Shown here: one piece after another, positions 1 through 8,526 of the stretch
How the letters are laid out: every line of letters begins with the position of its first letter
How positions within the stretch are numbered: position 1 is the first letter of the stretch
The notes under the pieces: generated by a model
What the model was told of the DNA's origin: nothing
What the model saw: only the letters and a program-made list of their open reading frames with translations
The model's database searches: none
NCBI GenBank assembly: GCA_023428135.1
Contig: JAEYZG010000062.1
Coordinates: forward strand, 1 to 64,000
Origin: Bacteroidota bacterium
GTDB lineage: Bacteria > Bacteroidota > Bacteroidia > Cytophagales > Cytophagaceae
Direction of reading: 5' to 3'
DNA length: 64,000 nt
Program-made: the position numbers and the translations under genes

Positions 1-80
1 TCATGGACAGATTGTCAGTAACTGCAAATCGACTGGATCTTGAAGGAGAATCTTTAAGAAAGAAATTTAACAAAAAATAA
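1..80 (+). CDS. 3' end of a gene entering from the left, possible Fis-type HTH tail
   Basis: An open frame enters from the left edge and stops with TAA at 78-80. The readable tail (about 26 residues) contains ANRLDLEGESLRKKFNK, which has the spacing of the second and third helices of a Fis-type helix-turn-helix, as found at the C-terminus of sigma-54 activators (compare the LGISERTLYRKLKQ tail of the activator at 43.4 kb). The gene body lies outside the window, so this is a motif-level guess. It is followed by the convergent lipoprotein gene ending at 108. Confidence 0.4.
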   Translation, partial: MDRLSVTANRLDLEGESLRKKFNKK

Positions 81-107
81 TATATTTGTTTTAACATTAC
101 CTGCCTG

Positions 108-377
108 TTAAAAGTGGTACACTTTCATCGGAATAGTCACAAATACTAATTGCAGTCCCCAATAAGGGGTTGGTTGTGCTCTTTGCGTAAATACGCCATT
201 CCAAGTACTATCTTTAGTAGGTTCGGCTGTATATTCCTTGTCTTCAAAAGTGAATTTTGAACCAACAACAGGTAAAGGGGCCTCAGCAGGTGCAGGATCT
301 TTACTTTTTTTACCACATGACAATGTAAAAGCAGAAGCAACCAACAGACCAAGAAAAAAATTACAAGAAATTTTCAT
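108..377 (-). CDS. small lipoprotein of unknown function
   Basis: An 89-residue protein starting at the ATG at 377. This start puts a short charged N-terminus (MKIS) and a hydrophobic stretch directly before a lipobox-like site (TLSC, Cys about residue 21) followed by GKKSKDP, as in Bacteroidota lipoproteins. A longer frame upstream to 467 has no signal-peptide logic and was not used. The mature part is only about 70 residues, contains a KFTFEDKEY stretch and ends abruptly, so it may be a truncated version of a longer lipoprotein. No family is recognised. The cell location is predicted to be a lipid-anchored envelope protein. Confidence 0.6.
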   Translation of the reverse strand: MKISCNFFLGLLVASAFTLSCGKKSKDPAPAEAPLPVVGSKFTFEDKEYTAEPTKDSTWNGVFTQRAQPTPYWGLQLVFVTIPMKVYHF

Positions 378-711
378 AATAGTTATTTTAAGGTTTAAGT
401 GAAAAATGATATTTATTATTGTTGAAAAATATTGATTTAAAAATATGATTTTTTTTCCGCATAACAAGTTAGGGTATGCATTATAAACACGATAAAAGCA
501 TTTGTATTTGGACTGTAGCAGGGAATGAAAGCAAACACGAATTATTTACCGAAAGGCTGCTCTTTTTAACAGGAGTTTTGGAATATGAATATTAGGAGAG
601 AATGGATTTTGATTTTTTTACTAAACTCACTTATAGTTGACTTTTAGTGAAACTTTCTTAGATAGATTTCGACCTGTAAGAGACGTCCGAGAGTTGAGAC
701 TATTGGGGTCT
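378..711. other. intergenic, no gene seen
   Basis: This gap of about 330 bases separates the small lipoprotein gene from the end of the Abi-type gene. I see no coding frame, strong hairpin or recognisable repeat. It presumably holds the lipoprotein promoter just above 377. Confidence 0.5.
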
Positions 712-1650
712 TTAGATAGCATCCTTTTTTCCTCTATTGCTTGTATTATTTGCTTCAATCAAAAACTTTATTGAAGATCCGGTTAAATACAACATATAAC
801 TTGCTAGATATTCAGGCACCTCAATATCTGCAACCCCACTTCCATGCGAAGAAGTTTTGTTTCGCATTGTAGGAGCTCCAGATTCTAAACCTAATCTTAA
901 ATATGTAAAGTGATTATCCAAATATTTTGGAATTAATCCGTTATCAAAGCAAATCTTTATTAGATTCTTAGCTGTATCATTCTGAGAATAGGGCCATTTA
1001 TTTAAATGACAAATTATTTTCATAGTAGATTCAAATGCCTTTAACGAATCAACAATACATTCAGAGTATCGTCCCATTTTAAAATGATTTTGAGAACTTA
1101 AATATTCCTTATTTGCATTTTTATAATTTATGTCTGATAAAAAATTTAAGACAGGCTCAGTAACATTTTCATAAAGAATTTCATTTTCAATTTTTACTAT
1201 TTCGCCCTGAAAGTATTGATACCCTATGCCATTTTCTTTAAAATAGTCATTCAACTCTCTAATTGCTTGCATAGGAAGATAAGGAAAGTCGCTTGTATAA
1301 AAATATTCAGAAAACACTCTTTCTGAATAACTGAAGAATAATTGAATAATATCTAAAGCAAGGAACAAATCTTGTTCTTCATCTAATCCTTTGAAAAATT
1401 CGACTACATCTATATACTCCGAATGTTTTTCAAAAAATCCTTGTTCAATCTTAATTTCTTCAATGCCATGAGCTTTACAAATCTCTACTTTTATTGCTTT
1501 GGCAATTTCTTCTCTTACATCAAATGGTAAATACGTTGGACATATAAGATTTTTTAAAATATGAGTAACCTGAATTTTAAACTTCCTTGAAATTTTGCTA
1601 TATATAAATACTTCAATTTGTTTTGGGTTCTTCTTTGAAAATAATGTCAT
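712..1650 (-). CDS. STM4504/CBY_0614-like protein with Abi_C-type C-terminus (candidate defence protein)
   Basis: About 312 residues from the ATG at 1650; an upstream ATG at 1689 would add 13 residues. The inner start is preferred because the protein then opens MTLFSKKN, like the family's usual M..LFSKR start, followed by a helical N-terminal region resembling AbiJ-type N-terminal domains. The C-terminal third contains YSECIVDSLKAFESTMKIIC, then RNKTSSHGSG, the typical RN..(G/S)SHG signature of the abortive-infection C-terminal domain (Abi_C, PF14355). Such proteins are found in defence islands and are thought to act in abortive infection; the mechanism is not known to me. It lies 183 bp downstream of, and on the same strand as, the frameshifted dGTPase gene, so the two may once have formed a unit. 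Family assignment is from remembered motifs, not a search. Confidence 0.65.
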   Translation of the reverse strand: MTLFSKKNPKQIEVFIYSKISRKFKIQVTHILKNLICPTYLPFDVREEIAKAIKVEICKAHGIEEIKIEQGFFEKHSEYIDVVEFFKGLDEEQDLFLALDIIQLFFSYSERVFSEYFYTSDFPYLPMQAIRELNDYFKENGIGYQYFQGEIVKIENEILYENVTEPVLNFLSDINYKNANKEYLSSQNHFKMGRYSECIVDSLKAFESTMKIICHLNKWPYSQNDTAKNLIKICFDNGLIPKYLDNHFTYLRLGLESGAPTMRNKTSSHGSGVADIEVPEYLASYMLYLTGSSIKFLIEANNTSNRGKKDAI

Positions 1651-1832
1651 AGATTCATAATTTATTCTAAAGATACTTTTTAAAAACATTAACCTTAATA
1701 AGGGGTTAGTAAACTACATTTTTTTCTCATCTAAATAATCTCTATTCATCTTTCAAATATTGGTTCCATTTCTATAAAGGACTAGCTATTTTTTTTCTTT
1801 TAACCGTTAATGACAATACATTATAATGTTTC

Positions 1833-3415
1833 TTAATTTTCTATTCCTTTAATCTTCCGGTAAAGATTTATTGCATACTTATCTGTCATCCCTGATATAT
1901 AATCTAGCACTGACAAAATTCTTTTGTATTTTTCTTCTTCAGAGAGGTTTTTAATTTCTTTTTCAGTATCAGGTTGAAATTCATCGGGAAGTAAACTTCT
2001 TAGTTTTTTATCTTTAGATGTTTCAATCTCACCGCATGAATAGCAAACATTACTAGTTATTGCAAAAGCGCCTATTAAATTATCCATTACTTCAAAACCG
2101 CTAGCTTCACATTCAAGTACTGGAGGATATTGATAAATATATTTTCTTATTAAGCTTTTCATAAGTTTTAAATTTTCCAAGACATTAGTATCTTCAATAC
2201 ACTCAATTAATGCTTTGTCAAAATTCCCACTCATAATATTTTCATATTCTTTTTTAAAAACATCAAAACATAAGTGAACTAATACATTTATGACTTTACT
2301 TCTTAAATAAGAAATCTGTTGTTTATAATCTGATAAAGAATCGAGTTTATTGTTATCAAAAGAGTGATCAATTTTTGCAATATCGATTAATATTTCTTTG
2401 GGAGATTTATTTATAGGTATATCCTTAAAGGTGTTATCTTTATTTCTAACCTTAATAGTTTTATATTTTTTTTCAAAATCAATTAAATTAAGTCTACACC
2501 CATCTTCAAAGTCAATCATTCCATATGCAATATCATCTGAAGCCTCCATTAAAAATGCTAAAGGGTGTCTTTTGAAAGCTATGTCCTGCTTGGAAATGTT
2601 ATCTACTTTGATCAACCCAAGTTCTTCTGCAACTAATTTAAATAGTTCTTTTTGCTCTTGAAAGAAACCATATTTTGACTGGCTTTTGGGTAGCTCTTCC
2701 TTTCCTATGGTTTTATATGGATCTTGAAACAAATAACTTTCTCTTGGATATTTTGTAAATGTCCCCAACAATGCACACGTAGGGTTTATTCCTTTATCAC
2801 AATTTTGTGTTATAATTCTAAATCCATTCGCATTTCCTTCAAAATTAGTTAAGTCTTCCCATCTTTTTAAAGCATTAATTTGCTCTTCCGAAATAGGATT
2901 TTCACTTATCCTCCATTCTTCTAAATCAAAGTCAAATATTCTCAATTCATTATTTTCAAATATAAAATTTGGAGACACCCCCCTAATTTATTATATTGAA
3001 AATAATAAGAAATTGCATCCTCTCCTGAGTGACCAAAAGGTGGATTACCTATATCATGTGCTAAACAAGAGGCCGCAATTAAAGAGCCAATATCGGATTT
3101 ATTAATATCAAGATCAGTCATATCTAATTCTTCAAAAATAATTTCCGCAACCATTTTTCCAAATGAACGACCGACAGATGCAACTTCAAGGCTATGGGTT
3201 AATCTGGTATGAACAAAATCGAATTTTGGAAAAGGAATTACTTGAGTCTTGTCTTGTAATCTCCTAAAAGGATATGAAAAAGTAATCTGATCAAAATCTC
3301 TTTCAAATGGACTTCTAGGGTCGGTAAATTGAGATTTCATTCTAGCTGTTTGACATAATTCAAAATCGGTAACTCTTTTTGTCGATAATAAATTCTTCCA
3401 ATTCATTCTTCTCAT
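1833..3415 (-). pseudogene. dgt: dGTP triphosphohydrolase (dGTPase), split by a frameshift in a G6 tract
   Basis: Two overlapping frames together make a nearly full dGTPase of about 526 residues. The N-terminal piece (3415 to about 2985) carries the HD metal-site residues: His69 in FVHTRLTH, His120-Asp121 in CLAHDIGNPPFGH. The C-terminal piece (from about 2978 to 1833) continues with the family stretches NFEGNANGFRI and ASDDIAYGMIDFEDG. The frames join at a run of six C on the + strand (2978-2983, G6 in the gene); removing one G gives a smooth LGGVSPNF junction. dGTPases hydrolyse dGTP to deoxyguanosine and triphosphate and can act against phage by nucleotide depletion. As sequenced, the first frame runs only 11 residues past the tract and lacks the C-terminal metal ligand. 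The cause may be a sequencing error, recent inactivation or slippage-based switching. It is followed by the Abi_C-type gene on the same strand. Confidence 0.8.
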
Positions 3416-3537
3416 TTTGCAACATTTTTACAATCTCAATAAATAATTCAATAAATCTATCACTGTAAGCCCCTTTAACTTCTACTCACAAATAAAGACA
3501 AGATTTTCACCTGTCAACTTATCAATCAGGCTAATCA

Positions 3538-4130
3538 TTACTTAACATGTTTTCTTTCCCGCCCTCTCTTCTCAATCCCTCTCACATTCTCAACATCCTT
3601 TAATAAATCAAGATAAACAGCAAGCTTATTAAGCTCATCATCTGATTCAGATCCCAGAAACCCTTTGGGATAAATAGCATTGCCATAATTTCTTTTACAC
3701 TTAAATGGAGTACCATCAACAATCAAAACCCTCTCCAGATTGAATCCCTTCCTCTTTACCTTCCTTAATGCTTTGATATAATTATAATGATTAGCATAAT
3801 CAATATAACCATCTGTTTCAATACCGGATCCATCAAAGCAATAAGTTCACTTGCTTCTCCCCCAATAAATTCAAGTTTTATATCATCAGTAACAATACAT
3901 TTCACCACTTCCTCCACCTACTCATCAGAAGCAGATGAACAGATTGCCAACCTGAAAATACCAGAGCAAAACCGGATAAACTGATCCAGGCTTGGTCGTT
4001 TATATATATGATAATTATATACTATAAAATCCGCTTTTCTGTCTAGTTCAGTCTTTACGGCATGGATCAACGTTTCAACAAGATCCAGTATTAACAATAT
4101 CCTCTTGCCTGTTTGTACTTCCCCAATCAA
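3538..4130 (-). pseudogene. decayed NIF-type HAD phosphatase
   Basis: The remains of a small HAD-superfamily phosphatase of the NLI-interacting-factor/FCP1-like group. The N-terminal part reads KRILLILDLVETLIHA, where the family has LDLDET, so the second catalytic Asp of DxDxT is Val. SSASDE is followed by an in-frame TAG where the family has Tyr, then VEEVVK resumes. A frameshift near 3835 is needed to continue into YIKALRKVKRKGFNLERVLIVD, RNYGNAIYPK and VENVRGIEKRGR. The gene therefore has at least three independent lesions: a catalytic substitution, a nonsense codon and a frameshift, plus no clear ATG at its start. It cannot be a sequencing artefact alone. No function is expected. Confidence 0.8.
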
Positions 4131-4419
4131 AAACTATTTCAAATCTCCAAAAATATTCTGCCATTCAAATATAAAAACAAAGTGTTACAACTTACGATAT
4201 TTCCCAAGCTAAGTTATCTGAATCATAAACATTTAAAGTATACCCCACAATCCAATCTCAAAAAATACCACTCAATAATGAAAGCCTCCCTAAATCCATA
4301 GCAAGACCCCTCAGCCCCCACCTCCAAGCCTTCCCCCACTCTCCCCCCTCCTTAAGCCCATCCCCATAATACCCCATTAATATCCATTCAGGTATAAGCC
4401 TGCCTCATTTTTGCTTAAG

Positions 4420-4715
4420 CATCGAGCTTTCCGGCTTTAGCCTGAAACTTCTGGGCTTTAGCCTGGCCATTCTAGGCTTACTCCCGGAGCTTCCAGAAGC
4501 CTCCTGATACTTCCGGGAGCACTCCTGACTCTTCCGGGAATACTCCTGGGTCTTTCAGTGGGCTGCTGGATGGCTCGGGAGTAAGCAAAATAATAGGAGG
4601 CTAAAGTCTGAAAGGCCCAGGCTATAGCCTCACGTCTCCGGGCTTTAGCCCGGACGCTCCAGGCTTACTTCTGGAAGAGCCAGAATCACTTCTTATTCTT
4701 CCAGGAGCAATTACT
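4420..4715. repeat. GC-rich cluster of short palindromes and 21-bp direct repeats
   Basis: A GC-rich patch in AT-rich DNA, packed with variants of GGCTTTAGCC-type palindromes (near 4432, 4453, 4613, 4621), including an 18-bp inverted repeat at 4637-4654 (TCCGGGCT-TT-AGCCCGGA). Three imperfect 21-bp direct repeats (4501, 4522, 4543) share CTCCTG...CTTCCGGGA. All frames I checked are interrupted by stops, so it is probably non-coding. It sits between the dead HAD gene and the 4.8 kb gene. Confidence 0.65.
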
Positions 4716-4806
4716 TAGAAAAAAAGTTGCACGAAATAAATTAAAGATCTAATATTAAAGCTGTTAATATTTTTATTTAAACCTAAACTTTTAAAAACAA
4801 CAAGCT

Positions 4807-5511
4807 ATGTCAATCAACAATGGATATCTGCCAAAGGCAGATAAAGAAAAAGCTATCTGGCTTAAAAATTTCTCCGGTAAACTTCAAATCCATGCAACAA
4901 ACGTGGGCATCGCCTCTGAAGAGGTAATCGGTGTCTCCAATGACGCGTTAGCGTTCTTGTATGCGCTCGAAATGGTGGAAAATTCGAAGAATGAAACGGC
5001 TCAGAAGGTCGCTTTCAAAAACATTCTTGCCGATGGTTCGGAAGCCTTAGCGCTTACTTATCCGACTTCAATCCCCGCCCTTAATCAACCTGCGCTGGTA
5101 AAAGCCGGTATCTTCAAGCGGACAGGTAAACTGGTGCAGAGAATCAAAAATCACCCTAACTACAATGATTCCATTGGTAAGGATCTCGGCGTTATCGGAT
5201 CAGAATCCACTCAGGACAGAATTAACATGAAACCTGAAATCGGCGGTGGCCTGGACGCTCATCGTCCGCTTATCAAGTGGAAAAAAGGAACTGCGGATTC
5301 TATAGACATCTATGTAGATCGCAAAGACGGCAAAGGGTTTGTGTTCCTCGCCAACGATTCCACTCCTGACTACATAGACACGCATCCTCTGTCTTCGGGC
5401 TCTGACACTGCTATCTGGTCTTACAAAGGAATCTATAAGATACATGATGAACAGGTGGGAGAATTCTCCAACATCATCAACATTACTGTCACAAGGCAGA
5501 TAGAAGTATAA
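4807..5511 (+). CDS. conserved protein of unknown function with a predicted C-terminal FnIII-like domain
   Basis: A 234-residue protein without signal peptide or membrane segment. It opens SINNGYLPKADKEKAIWLKNF, followed by a helical region (about 10-120), then RTGKLVQRIKNHPNYNDSIGKDLGVIG. The last ~90 residues (IKWKKGTADSIDIYVDRKD onward, with YIDTHPL and WSYKGIYKI) look like a fibronectin-III-type beta sandwich; this is my reading of the pattern, not a search result. I recall similar proteins as hypothetical in other Bacteroidota but know of no function. Base composition is richer in G+C than the neighbouring accessory genes. It stands alone, with a GC-rich palindrome cluster upstream and a strong terminator downstream. 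Fragments of a close paralogue lie at 7711-7821, 7913-7966 and 10381-10434. Confidence 0.8.
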   Translation: MSINNGYLPKADKEKAIWLKNFSGKLQIHATNVGIASEEVIGVSNDALAFLYALEMVENSKNETAQKVAFKNILADGSEALALTYPTSIPALNQPALVKAGIFKRTGKLVQRIKNHPNYNDSIGKDLGVIGSESTQDRINMKPEIGGGLDAHRPLIKWKKGTADSIDIYVDRKDGKGFVFLANDSTPDYIDTHPLSSGSDTAIWSYKGIYKIHDEQVGEFSNIINITVTRQIEV

Positions 5512-5540
5512 GGAAGTTTTTGTTGTTTTAAATTGATCCA

Positions 5541-5582
5541 AAACCCTCCGAGGCTTTAAGTAGTCCGGAGGGTTATTTTTTT
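5541..5582 (+). terminator. rho-independent terminator after the 4.8 kb gene
   Basis: Arms AACCCTCCG (5542-5550) and CGGAGGGTT (5566-5574) are perfect complements around a 15-nt loop, followed by A and a T-run. It begins about 30 bp past the stop codon. Confidence 0.85.
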
Positions 5583-5852
5583 TGAGATGTATGGAATAGC
5601 GATACACTCTCTAGTCTCAGAAATCCTTGATGCAATTGAGGACTATAGATGGAGAGGAACCAAAGAATATTGGGGCTAACTTTTCAAACCTAAACTCTGA
5701 TTTCTTTCATTATTCATTCTTAAAATGAATCTTTTAGTGAAACAGGTGATAAATTAGAAGCAAAATCTTGCTGCTAATTTGAACACATTGGAATTGGAGC
5801 CAAGGAATAATTAAACAAAGAAAATCGCCTTTTCTGTCCATGGCCTAACATC
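5583..5852. other. intergenic, no gene seen
   Basis: This gap of about 270 bases lies between the terminator of the 4.8 kb gene and the convergent lipoprotein gene ending at 5853. I find no credible frame, RNA or member of the local repeat families in it. Confidence 0.4.
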
Positions 5853-7508
5853 CTATTTAGGCATTTTCAATTTGCCTAAAAAACTAATATCCCCAACATA
5901 ATCCCTGACCCTAAAAGTAATCTCATTAAAATTCTCACTGAAATAATTCTCAGAGTGGCATATAATGTAATACTCATTATTCTCACCTAAAAGTATCTGA
6001 GGTCTATTTGCTTTGAAATCTGTTCTTATGTTTAACTTTTCAGTCCGCACCTTGTAAGGTTTTCCGTTTTTAGCAAGAGCGATCACAAAAAAATCATTCT
6101 TATCATTCAATGTATACCCATCATAGATCAAATTCTTCAAGGGCCCACCATAAATACGGTCATTGTAATTGCCCATAATGATTGGCCATCCTTTTTCATC
6201 AATTGCTATAGCACTGATATTATTGACCGGAAAACCTCTTGACCATTGATAATTTCCTTTCTTATCAAAAAAAGTTAAGAACTCAAAAATATGTCCTGAA
6301 GTATCCGCATTACTATTAAAAATGGTATTCCCATAATTACGTTGTGCCAGATATATTCCCTGAGCAGATACTGCTAATGCTTTTGCATATGAAATGGTTT
6401 CGTTACTTCGAACCCAATTAATAGTTCCTTTTTGGGAATAAGAAACAAGATAGGTCCAACTGTCTTCATTCATGGACTTCTGCTTGCTACGTATATTTAT
6501 TCCCTTGCTCGATATAACTTCACCATTGTGCACACTGCATAAATAAATATCACCATCAACCGAAATATCCATAAACATTGGATGATGTACATAATGGGAA
6601 TGATTTTCGATTTGCATTATATCTGACCAGAGAATTTTACCATTGGTATTTATCACAACAATAAAATCCCCTTGCTTCTCCGAAGATATATTTTCATTTT
6701 TAAAAATAGATCCATAATATATTCCAGCGATTACAAACTTATCTTTATTTAAAGGCTTAATAGATAATACCTCTATATCTGTACTTAAATCTTCAATTAC
6801 AACAATGGAATCTATATCTCCTTTTTTATTAAAAAACTGCAAGCCAAAACTACGTCCGTCCATTTCATTGTTTAGTTGTTCGGTTTCATGGTCATTGTGA
6901 TTTTCTTCGATTGGTTCATCATTCTCAACCTCCTCTAAAAGTCTTCTTTGTTCTTCCTCCAGCTTCCTGAAATATTCCGCCTCTAGCGATACCAGGGCAA
7001 TTATTTTATCATTACTTGTGACTGTATAAGAAATTAATGAAGTAAATTCAGACTCAGGATAATATCTTTTTAACCATTCCTTTTCACCGTTTTTGGTTAC
7101 TTTTAAAAGAGCGTCGCCCTTTATTCCATAATCAGTGATAGAGTGGCCTTTACTATCAAAAAAACCAGATGATAAATACCCCGAACTTCCTTCATCATTA
7201 AGGCTTGTGACGAAACTGCTGTCTTTTAATCTGATAACTTTATTGAACGCTCCATATAAATTTTTGATTTGTACTTTCCATTCAAAAATAGTGTCCCCAG
7301 TTGAAATATATTCGACATGCAAAATAGTATCTTCATTATTAGCAGATTCAGCTACCTCTTTAATGAAGGTGGAAGGTATAGCTTCCTGATTTTTTTGGGA
7401 AGATTCTGTATTGGAAAGACAGCTTGTCATTGCAACTATTACAGATTGTAGAATAAGCAACTGTAAAACACCCTTAAAATTTAATATGAATGAGGAAATT
7501 CGGATCAT
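5853..7508 (-). CDS. lipoprotein with beta-propeller-like (SBBP-type) repeats
   Basis: A 551-residue predicted lipoprotein. A hydrophobic N-terminal segment ends in a lipobox (AMTSC, Cys30). The mature protein is built of repeated strands of the kind F(I/V)VVINTNGKILWSD, YLVSYSQKGTINWVRS, FLTFFDKKGNYQWSRGF and FFVIALAKNGKP, the pattern of SBBP/PQQ-like beta-propeller blades that alternate a reporting strand with a Gly/Asn turn and Trp. An acidic, Glu-rich insert (about residues 180-215, including EEEQRRLLEEVENDEP) interrupts the early blades. It is probably anchored in the outer membrane, facing outward or the periplasm. Function and ligand are unknown. It stands alone, between a convergent terminator and a repeat-rich tract. 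Confidence 0.75.
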   Translation of the reverse strand: MIRISSFILNFKGVLQLLILQSVIVAMTSCLSNTESSQKNQEAIPSTFIKEVAESANNEDTILHVEYISTGDTIFEWKVQIKNLYGAFNKVIRLKDSSFVTSLNDEGSSGYLSSGFFDSKGHSITDYGIKGDALLKVTKNGEKEWLKRYYPESEFTSLISYTVTSNDKIIALVSLEAEYFRKLEEEQRRLLEEVENDEPIEENHNDHETEQLNNEMDGRSFGLQFFNKKGDIDSIVVIEDLSTDIEVLSIKPLNKDKFVIAGIYYGSIFKNENISSEKQGDFIVVINTNGKILWSDIMQIENHSHYVHHPMFMDISVDGDIYLCSVHNGEVISSKGINIRSKQKSMNEDSWTYLVSYSQKGTINWVRSNETISYAKALAVSAQGIYLAQRNYGNTIFNSNADTSGHIFEFLTFFDKKGNYQWSRGFPVNNISAIAIDEKGWPIIMGNYNDRIYGGPLKNLIYDGYTLNDKNDFFVIALAKNGKPYKVRTEKLNIRTDFKANRPQILLGENNEYYIICHSENYFSENFNEITFRVRDYVGDISFLGKLKMPK

Positions 7509-7710
7509 ATAAAAGTAGTAATGACTGTAAGTTACTAAATTTGGTTTAAGAGAAAAAGGCCCTGTGACAGTTTAAATAAATCCATCCCAATAGTCCTCAT
7601 TTCCAAACAGGACTCTAGAGACTAGCGATTATACCGTTATTCCATTTTCTAACAGCAATTTAATCAATCCCTTCACTACTCCTCATATCTTTGAAAAAGT
7701 GCTAAACAGG
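7509..7710. other. intergenic, promoter region of the SBBP lipoprotein
   Basis: About 200 bases upstream of the lipoprotein gene at 7508. It shows no coding frame and none of the local repeat families, which begin at 7711. It must hold that gene's promoter, but I cannot point to a clear -7 element. Confidence 0.35.
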
Positions 7711-7821
7711 CAGACACACATCCCCTTCCCTCCGGTGCGAATACTGCTATCTGGTCTTACAAAGGAATCTACAAGATACATGATGAACAGGTAGGAGAAT
7801 TCTCCAACATCATCAATATTA
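7711..7821 (+). pseudogene. fragment homologous to the C-terminal part of the 4.8 kb gene
   Basis: These 111 bases align without gaps to 5375-5485 of the gene at 4807-5511. The right part is nearly identical (ACTGCTATCTGGTCTTACAA and on through the GATGAACAGGT region); the left 30 bases are more divergent. Family A repeat copy A1 begins exactly where homology stops. There is no start codon or continuation, so it is a remnant of a second copy. Confidence 0.8.
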
Positions 7822-7908
7822 CCTCTCTGGTTGAAGTCTGTAGACTTCAACCCACAAATAAGAGCAAGTCTATTGACTTGCGATTTCCAAAAAGGCAGAC
7901 AACTCAGC
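7822..7908. repeat. family A interspersed repeat, copy A1
   Basis: Begins CCTCTCTGGTTGAAG. It contains a perfect palindrome with 10-bp arms (GGTTGAAGTC-TGTA-GACTTCAACC) and a second with 7-bp arms (GCAAGTC-TATT-GACTTGC), then a short tail with GGCAGACAACTCAGCTAT. Other copies lie at 10294, 11322, 13970 and 17947. Confidence 0.85.
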
Positions 7909-7912
7909 TATC

Positions 7913-7966
7913 TCAACCTGCGTTGGTAAAGGCCGGTATCTTCAAACGGACAGGTAAATTGGTGCA
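7913..7966 (+). pseudogene. 54-bp fragment homologous to the middle of the 4.8 kb gene
   Basis: Gap-free match to 5085-5138 of the gene at 4807, with four differences by eye (TCAACCTGCG to GGTGCA). It lies between repeat A1 and element B1, in the reverse order relative to the C-terminal fragment at 7711, so the old copy was rearranged as well as interrupted. Confidence 0.8.
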
Positions 7967-7971
7967 AAATT

Positions 7972-8157
7972 TTGTCTGAACTGGGATCCATGGGATGAGG
8001 GGATAGACAGGATTATCTCTGATAAAAGATCATCTCTTAGCATACATGTCTAAATGATCGCTTTCAAAAATCCTGTATATATCTAACAAAATTTATTTGG
8101 TACTCGAAGATAATCCTGTCTATCTCTGAATCCCCTAAAATCCCAGTTCAGACAATT
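7972..8157. repeat. family B element with terminal inverted repeats, copy B1
   Basis: A ~186-bp element. The left end starts TTGTCTGAACTGGGAT, followed within 35 bp by GATAGACAGGATTATCT; the right end is the reverse complement of the same motifs (AGATAATCCTGTCTATC, then ATCCCAGTTCAGACAA), giving imperfect inverted repeats of about 50 bp. The centre contains TTATTTGGTACTCGAAG. No protein-coding frame looks real. The structure is MITE-like. Confidence 0.8.
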
Positions 8158-8231
8158 GTAAGAAGAGATAGAAGGATTGTTTCTCTGAACTGGGATCCAT
8201 GAGATGATGGGATAGACAGGATTATCTTTTA
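8158..8231. repeat. partial family B element (left end only), copy B1b
   Basis: After a ~24-bp spacer with AGAAGAGATAGAAGGATTGT, also seen between the copies at 10.6-10.9 kb, a second left end appears (TCTGAACTGGGATCCATGAG ... GATAGACAGGATTATCT). It breaks off at about 8231 and runs into family C sequence. Confidence 0.7.
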
Positions 8232-8248
8232 CCTGAAAGGTTAAAGCT

Positions 8249-8382
8249 ATTCTTTTATCACGGATTACGGAGAGAATATTGATTAGGCTGTGATTGAAGA
8301 TTCCGGCCATTGCAGAGACCGGTCGGGGAGTCTCAATAAAGAATCTTTAAGGTGACCTATGGTGCAGACACTGACCGGGGAA
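8249..8382. repeat. family C mosaic repeat, copy C1
   Basis: Shares TTCTTTTATCACGGATTAC, then a GTGATTGAAGATTCCG-like block and a GACCGGTCGGGGAG segment with copies near 14911 and 16055. It also carries GGTGCAGACACTGACCGGGG, which recurs near 15158 as GGTGCAGACACTGGCCGGGG. No coding sense is visible. Confidence 0.55.
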
Positions 8383-8526
8383 AGGAGGTATTAATACTAC
8401 AGTCAATAAAGATATTATAACTTAAACTTAGCTACGAGTCTGTATGTTAATTAGTATGCCGTATGATAAACATCATAGAGGCATACTATAAATTATAGAC
8501 AACATTTGATATCTATTAAGAGTAAT

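Noticed and set aside
81..88. TATATTTG as a + strand promoter
   Set aside because: It matches TAnnTTTG but no + strand gene follows; the next gene is on the minus strand.
4420..4715. A CRISPR array
   Set aside because: Repeats are of mixed length and kind, lack regular unique spacers, and no cas genes are in the window.
8083..8310. A 75-codon open frame on the minus strand
   Set aside because: It is made of the ends of family B and C repeats, so any apparent protein is an artefact of the repeat.
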